A stretch of 8,101 nucleotides of DNA from an uncultured Treponema sp. (lineage in GTDB: Bacteria > Spirochaetota > Spirochaetia > Treponematales > Treponemataceae). Each line of letters opens with the position of its first letter. The first letter of the stretch is position 1. Positions 4,871 through 8,101 of the stretch are shown in pieces. The translations under genes were made by a program, and so were the position numbers. Below the pieces are notes generated by a model. The model did not search any database and was not told where the DNA came from. It saw nothing but the letters and a program-made list of their open reading frames with translations. The stretch spans positions 1 through 8,101 of the forward strand of contig CAMNGY010000048.1 in NCBI GenBank assembly GCA_946538795.1. Direction: 5' to 3'.

Positions 4871-7870
4871 ATGCTGCAGAAGACATTCACCTTGCGCGAC
4901 GAGCAGGAATTTCCCGAAGTCCTCAGATCCATGCGCCCCAGCGTAGAGCGCCATGGGGCAGGGAAAGTGCTTCTTCTGCTGTTTGACAATGACGGAAGCG
5001 AGGCTCACATGGAGCGGATCCGCTCGCTCATACAGGAAGAGCTTCCCGGAACTGCCACCGTAGGCGCATCCCTTGCCATGGGAAACGGCGACTACCATTT
5101 CTCCGACAAACAAATTTTCCTCACATTCCTTTTCTTCAATCAGGAATCCTTCAAAATACTCACCTTTGGAAGCGACCGCTTTTCCGAAAAGGAGGCGGGC
5201 CGGGAACTGAACCGCGAGCTGGGCGCGACGCCGTTCCCCAAGGCGGTTTTCATGCTGGCCTGCGGCGTCGCGATCGGGGTGCAGGAATTCATAGACAACG
5301 CCTATGACAAGGCCCTCAAGGTTCCCTTCTTCGGGACCCAGGCCGGGGTCAGCCGCTGGGACGACCCGGAGGCCCCCAAAAAGATGTCCCTCTTCACGGA
5401 CAAAAAAGCTGTTTTCCACCAGGGCTTCGCCGCAGTACTATTCCACGGCGAGAAGCTGGATTTGCGGATAAAATTCAACCTGGGCTGGCATCCTATAGGG
5501 AAGGCCATGACGGTGACGGACACGGACGGCTTCGTTCTGCGGACGATTGACGGCGAGAAGGCCGTGGACATATACCGCAAGTACCTGGGCAGCTCCCTCA
5601 ACGACGGTGACATGGCCAGGAACCTGAGCGAATTCCCGCTCATCATCCGCAGGGGCAACAGGACCCTTTCCCGGATCGCCATAGGAGGAACAGGGGACGG
5701 AGGGCTTTTTTTCCCAGGCGACATAGCAAAAGGGGACCAGGTGAAGATAGCCTACGGGAGCATAGACGAAATACTGGCCGAAACATACGAGGACTCCCGT
5801 GCGGTCAGGGCATTCTCGCCCCAGGCCGTCATGCTCATAGTGTGCGGAAGCCGCAAGATGTTCATGCACCTTGACGCGGAAAAAGAGATTGACCTTTACG
5901 AGGAGGCCTTTCCCCAGGCAATTTCGATACAGGGCTTTTCGGAAATCCTGTACGACGAGCAGGGAGGAGGCACATCATACAGCGCCCTGCTGTCAATCGC
6001 CATGAAGGAAAGGGACACGGCCGGCGGACAGGGCGCGGAAACGGGCTTTTTCTCCAAAGGGTCCCAGCACGAGGAGCTTTCCAACCGCTTTGACAACGGC
6101 AAGGACGACTCCATCCCGCTCTACCGCAGGCTGTCGAATTTCCTCACCGCAATCTCGCGGGAGCTTGAGGAAAAGGTCCAGGAGGCGGATTCCGCAAGCA
6201 GGGCGAAGGGGATGTTCCTTTCCAGGATGAGCCATGAGATCCGCACGCCAATAAACGCCATCCTGGGGCTGGACGAGATGATCCTGAGGGAAAGCCGGGA
6301 AGAGGCCATACAGGGCTATGCCAGCGACATCAAGTCCAGCGGACGGACGCTTCTTTCCATTATAAACGACATACTCGACTTCTCAAAGATAGAGGCGGGG
6401 ATGATGGAAATCATACCGGCCCCGTACGACCTGCGGCAGATGATTCTGGACATAACGAACATGACCGAGGAGCGGGCCGCGTCCAAAGGCATCTCCCTGC
6501 TGGTGGAGGTGGAGGAATCCATGCCCCACCTGCTGACAGGCGACGAGGTGCGGATCAAGCAGTGCGTGCTGAACATCCTGACGAACGCGATAAAGTACAC
6601 CAAGCAGGGCTACGCCAAGCTGGCCGTCAGCTGCGAGAGGCATGACGGGAATACGGCGGGGCTGCGCTTCAGGATTACGGACAGCGGCATAGGGATTAAG
6701 CCCGAGGATCTTGAAAAGCTGTGCAAGCCCTTCGAGAGGATTGACGAGCGGCGCAACAGGAACATAGAAGGAACCGGACTGGGGATGAGCATCGTGAACG
6801 AGCTGCTCCTCAAGATGGGCTCACGCCTGGAGCTGAAGAGCGAGTACGGGAAAGGCTCGGACTTCTCCTTCTGCATCATGCAGGAGGTCCGGGACCAGGA
6901 GCCGTTCGGCAGCATGGAGAAAGCGGTGGCCGCCCTCCATGCGCAGACCAAGGAATACCAGGAGAGCTTCCAGGCCCCCGCGGCAAAAATCCTTGTCGTC
7001 GATGACACGCCCATGAACCTGACCGTCATAAAGGGCCTGCTCAAAAGGACACGGATCCGGCTGGACACAGCTTTGTCCGCGGCATCCGGCCTGCAGCTGG
7101 CAAAGGACACCCCCTACCAGCTGATTCTGATGGACCACCTGATGCCGGAAATGGACGGCATGGAGATGCTCTCCTGCCTGAGGCATGACGCATCCTCCGC
7201 AAACAAGGACACGCCCTGCATCGTCCTCACGGCTAACGCCATAAGCGGCGCGCGGGAGGAATACCTGGAGGCGGGCTTCAGCGACTACCTGTCAAAGCCC
7301 GTGGATCCGGACGCCCTTGAGTCCTTGCTGAGCCGCATGCTGCCAAAGGAGCTGCTCCTGCACGAGGGGGACGAGGGCTTTGCTGCACAAGACGGACAGG
7401 AAGCCCCGGCGACAGACGGCGGCTACGACACAGCTTCCGGCTACGGGACTGCAGGCGGCAAAGGGGCGAGCGACGAGCTGTTCCTGGACATCTTCGGGCT
7501 GGACATCGCGGAGGCCATGAAGAACTGCGGGGACAAGGATTTTTTCATCACCATCCTGATCACCTTCCGGGACTCCATACCCGCATCCGCCACGCGCATA
7601 GAAACCTTCGCCAGGGACGAAGACTGGAAGAACTACACGATACTCGTACACTCGCTCAAAAGTTCCGCGCGGCTGGTCGGGGCAAGCAAGCTGTCACAGG
7701 AAGCCAAGGAGCTTGAGCAGTTCGGGAAGCTGGCCCAGGAAGGGGACGGAGAGGCCGTCAGGCAGATAAAGCGCAAGACGCCCGGCCTGCTTGAGTCATA
7801 CCGGGAATATGTCGCCCGCCTGGCCCCGCTCTGCGGCTCCATCCCGACCGTGCCGGAACCGGCAGACTAG
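4871..7870 (+). CDS. FIST-domain hybrid sensor histidine kinase with REC and HPt domains
   Basis: This 999-residue cytoplasmic phosphorelay kinase has no signal peptide or membrane segment. Residues of about 20-375 form a FIST_N plus FIST_C sensor (ACGVAIGVQEF at 130-140, FFGTQAGVSRWDD at 153-165, IAIGGTGDGGLFFPGD at 269-284). FIST domains are thought to bind small ligands, and some (NosP) bind haem and NO. A variable linker and a probable coiled coil (about 420-448) lead to HisKA with phospho-acceptor His455 in SHEIRTP. The HATPase domain has an N box (Asn568, Asn572), DSGIGI (604-609) and GTGLG (634-638). The receiver domain (about 705-825) has Asp711/Asp712, phospho-acceptor Asp755, Thr787 and Lys809. 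A Gly/Asp-rich linker precedes an HPt domain with His927 in HSLKSSA. All phosphotransfer residues are present, so a His-Asp-His relay is expected, passing to an unlinked response regulator that is not in this window. mntP follows after 18 bp and probably shares the transcript. The start is forced by an in-frame TAA directly upstream. Confidence 0.94.
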   Translation: MLQKTFTLRDEQEFPEVLRSMRPSVERHGAGKVLLLLFDNDGSEAHMERIRSLIQEELPGTATVGASLAMGNGDYHFSDKQIFLTFLFFNQESFKILTFGSDRFSEKEAGRELNRELGATPFPKAVFMLACGVAIGVQEFIDNAYDKALKVPFFGTQAGVSRWDDPEAPKKMSLFTDKKAVFHQGFAAVLFHGEKLDLRIKFNLGWHPIGKAMTVTDTDGFVLRTIDGEKAVDIYRKYLGSSLNDGDMARNLSEFPLIIRRGNRTLSRIAIGGTGDGGLFFPGDIAKGDQVKIAYGSIDEILAETYEDSRAVRAFSPQAVMLIVCGSRKMFMHLDAEKEIDLYEEAFPQAISIQGFSEILYDEQGGGTSYSALLSIAMKERDTAGGQGAETGFFSKGSQHEELSNRFDNGKDDSIPLYRRLSNFLTAISRELEEKVQEADSASRAKGMFLSRMSHEIRTPINAILGLDEMILRESREEAIQGYASDIKSSGRTLLSIINDILDFSKIEAGMMEIIPAPYDLRQMILDITNMTEERAASKGISLLVEVEESMPHLLTGDEVRIKQCVLNILTNAIKYTKQGYAKLAVSCERHDGNTAGLRFRITDSGIGIKPEDLEKLCKPFERIDERRNRNIEGTGLGMSIVNELLLKMGSRLELKSEYGKGSDFSFCIMQEVRDQEPFGSMEKAVAALHAQTKEYQESFQAPAAKILVVDDTPMNLTVIKGLLKRTRIRLDTALSAASGLQLAKDTPYQLILMDHLMPEMDGMEMLSCLRHDASSANKDTPCIVLTANAISGAREEYLEAGFSDYLSKPVDPDALESLLSRMLPKELLLHEGDEGFAAQDGQEAPATDGGYDTASGYGTAGGKGASDELFLDIFGLDIAEAMKNCGDKDFFITILITFRDSIPASATRIETFARDEDWKNYTILVHSLKSSARLVGASKLSQEAKELEQFGKLAQEGDGEAVRQIKRKTPGLLESYREYVARLAPLCGSIPTVPEPAD

Positions 7871-7876
7871 AAAGAC

Positions 7877-7882
7877 AAGGAG
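7877..7882 (+). promoter_or_regulatory. Ribosome binding site of mntP
   Basis: AAGGAG lies 6 nt before the ATG at 7889, within the 18-bp gap after the kinase stop. It supports translation from a shared transcript. Confidence 0.75.
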
Positions 7883-7888
7883 AACGAT

Positions 7889-8101
7889 ATGCCTTCCGGT
7901 TTTAATCTGTTTTTTTTAGTAAACTCCGCCCTGCTGGGCTTCGGGCTTGCCATGGACGCATTCTCGGTGTCCATCGTCAATGCCGTCACGGAGCCGGGTA
8001 TGGGAAAGGCCAGGAAGTGCGCCATTGCCGGGGTATATGCATTCTTCCAGCTGGCTATGCCCCTGGCGGGCTGGCTCTGCGTCCACACGATAGCCACGGT
8101 G
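7889..8101 (+). CDS. mntP: Manganese efflux pump MntP, 5' part
   Basis: MntP is an inner-membrane exporter that protects against excess Mn(II). The first 71 residues are visible before the window ends; the family is about 190 residues long. Residues 7-30 form the first membrane helix with the signature GLAMDAFSVSI, whose Asp23 corresponds to a conserved acidic residue of the family. The second helix carries AGVYAFFQLAMPLAGW (47-62), matching the FGxFQxxMPxxGW pattern. The start has AAGGAG 6 nt upstream. It lies 18 bp after the kinase stop, so co-transcription is likely. No yybP-ykoY-type manganese riboswitch could fit in that gap, unlike many free-standing mntP genes. Codons near the start include a run of eight T (7910-7917). 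Confidence 0.88.
   Translation, partial: MPSGFNLFFLVNSALLGFGLAMDAFSVSIVNAVTEPGMGKARKCAIAGVYAFFQLAMPLAGWLCVHTIATV

Noticed and set aside
4732..4989. Minus-strand open frame with ASGRx pentapeptide repeats
   Set aside because: It is explained by the 15-bp period and by antisense of the kinase 5' end; no SD or promoter is seen.
6610..7186. Minus-strand open frames opposite the kinase and receiver domains
   Set aside because: They are antisense shadows of strongly conserved coding sequence with no initiation signals.
7871..7888. Manganese riboswitch (yybP-ykoY) upstream of mntP
   Set aside because: Only 18 bp separate the kinase stop from the mntP start; the space holds just an SD.

Overview
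This window is GC-rich bacterial DNA with short intergenic gaps. It holds five complete or near-complete housekeeping-type genes, one large signalling gene and two genes cut by the window edges. A cleavable signal peptide, a periplasmic-type deacetylase relative, the aspartate transcarbamoylase regulatory chain PyrI and a soluble FIST-domain hybrid kinase together suggest a Gram-negative anaerobe. A Treponema-like spirochaete is my best guess, but this is inference from gene style only, because no taxonomic marker is present.

Layout. (1) Positions 2-1576, plus strand: the 3' end of a divergent polysaccharide deacetylase (YibQ family), then tsaD, a tRNA t6A-modification gene with its own strong Shine-Dalgarno (SD) site. 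(2) Positions 1593-2462, minus strand: an exported protein of unknown function, convergent with tsaD and in visibly more AT-rich DNA. (3) A 95-bp divergent promoter region, then 2558-3934, plus strand: an RluA-type pseudouridine synthase with a long N-terminal extension carrying deaminase-like CAE and PCxxxC motifs. (4) Positions 3935-4063: a convergent gap filled by a degenerate repeat of about 25 bp. (5) Positions 4064-4513, minus strand: a free-standing pyrI with a near-consensus promoter and SD. (6) Positions 4514-4870: a gene-free region with the pyrI promoter, a 22-bp tandem array, an abutting 15-bp tandem array and a promoter formed at the array edge. (7) Positions 4871-7870, plus strand: a 999-residue FIST-HisKA-HATPase-REC-HPt kinase, followed 18 bp later by the start of mntP, a manganese efflux pump that runs off the window.

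Two themes stand out. First, three genes (the exported protein, rluA and the kinase) have a recognisable -10 box only 5-9 nt before the start codon and no SD, so they look leaderless, whereas tsaD, pyrI and mntP have AAGGAG sites. Second, the intergenic DNA on both sides of pyrI consists of unrelated GC-rich short tandem repeats with periods of about 25, 22 and 15 bp. One of these runs directly into the kinase promoter.

Functionally, the kinase and mntP probably form one transcription unit, which hints that the signal read by the FIST domain concerns metal, redox or small-molecule stress. The other genes (tRNA modification, rRNA/tRNA pseudouridylation, pyrimidine synthesis) are unlinked housekeeping functions.
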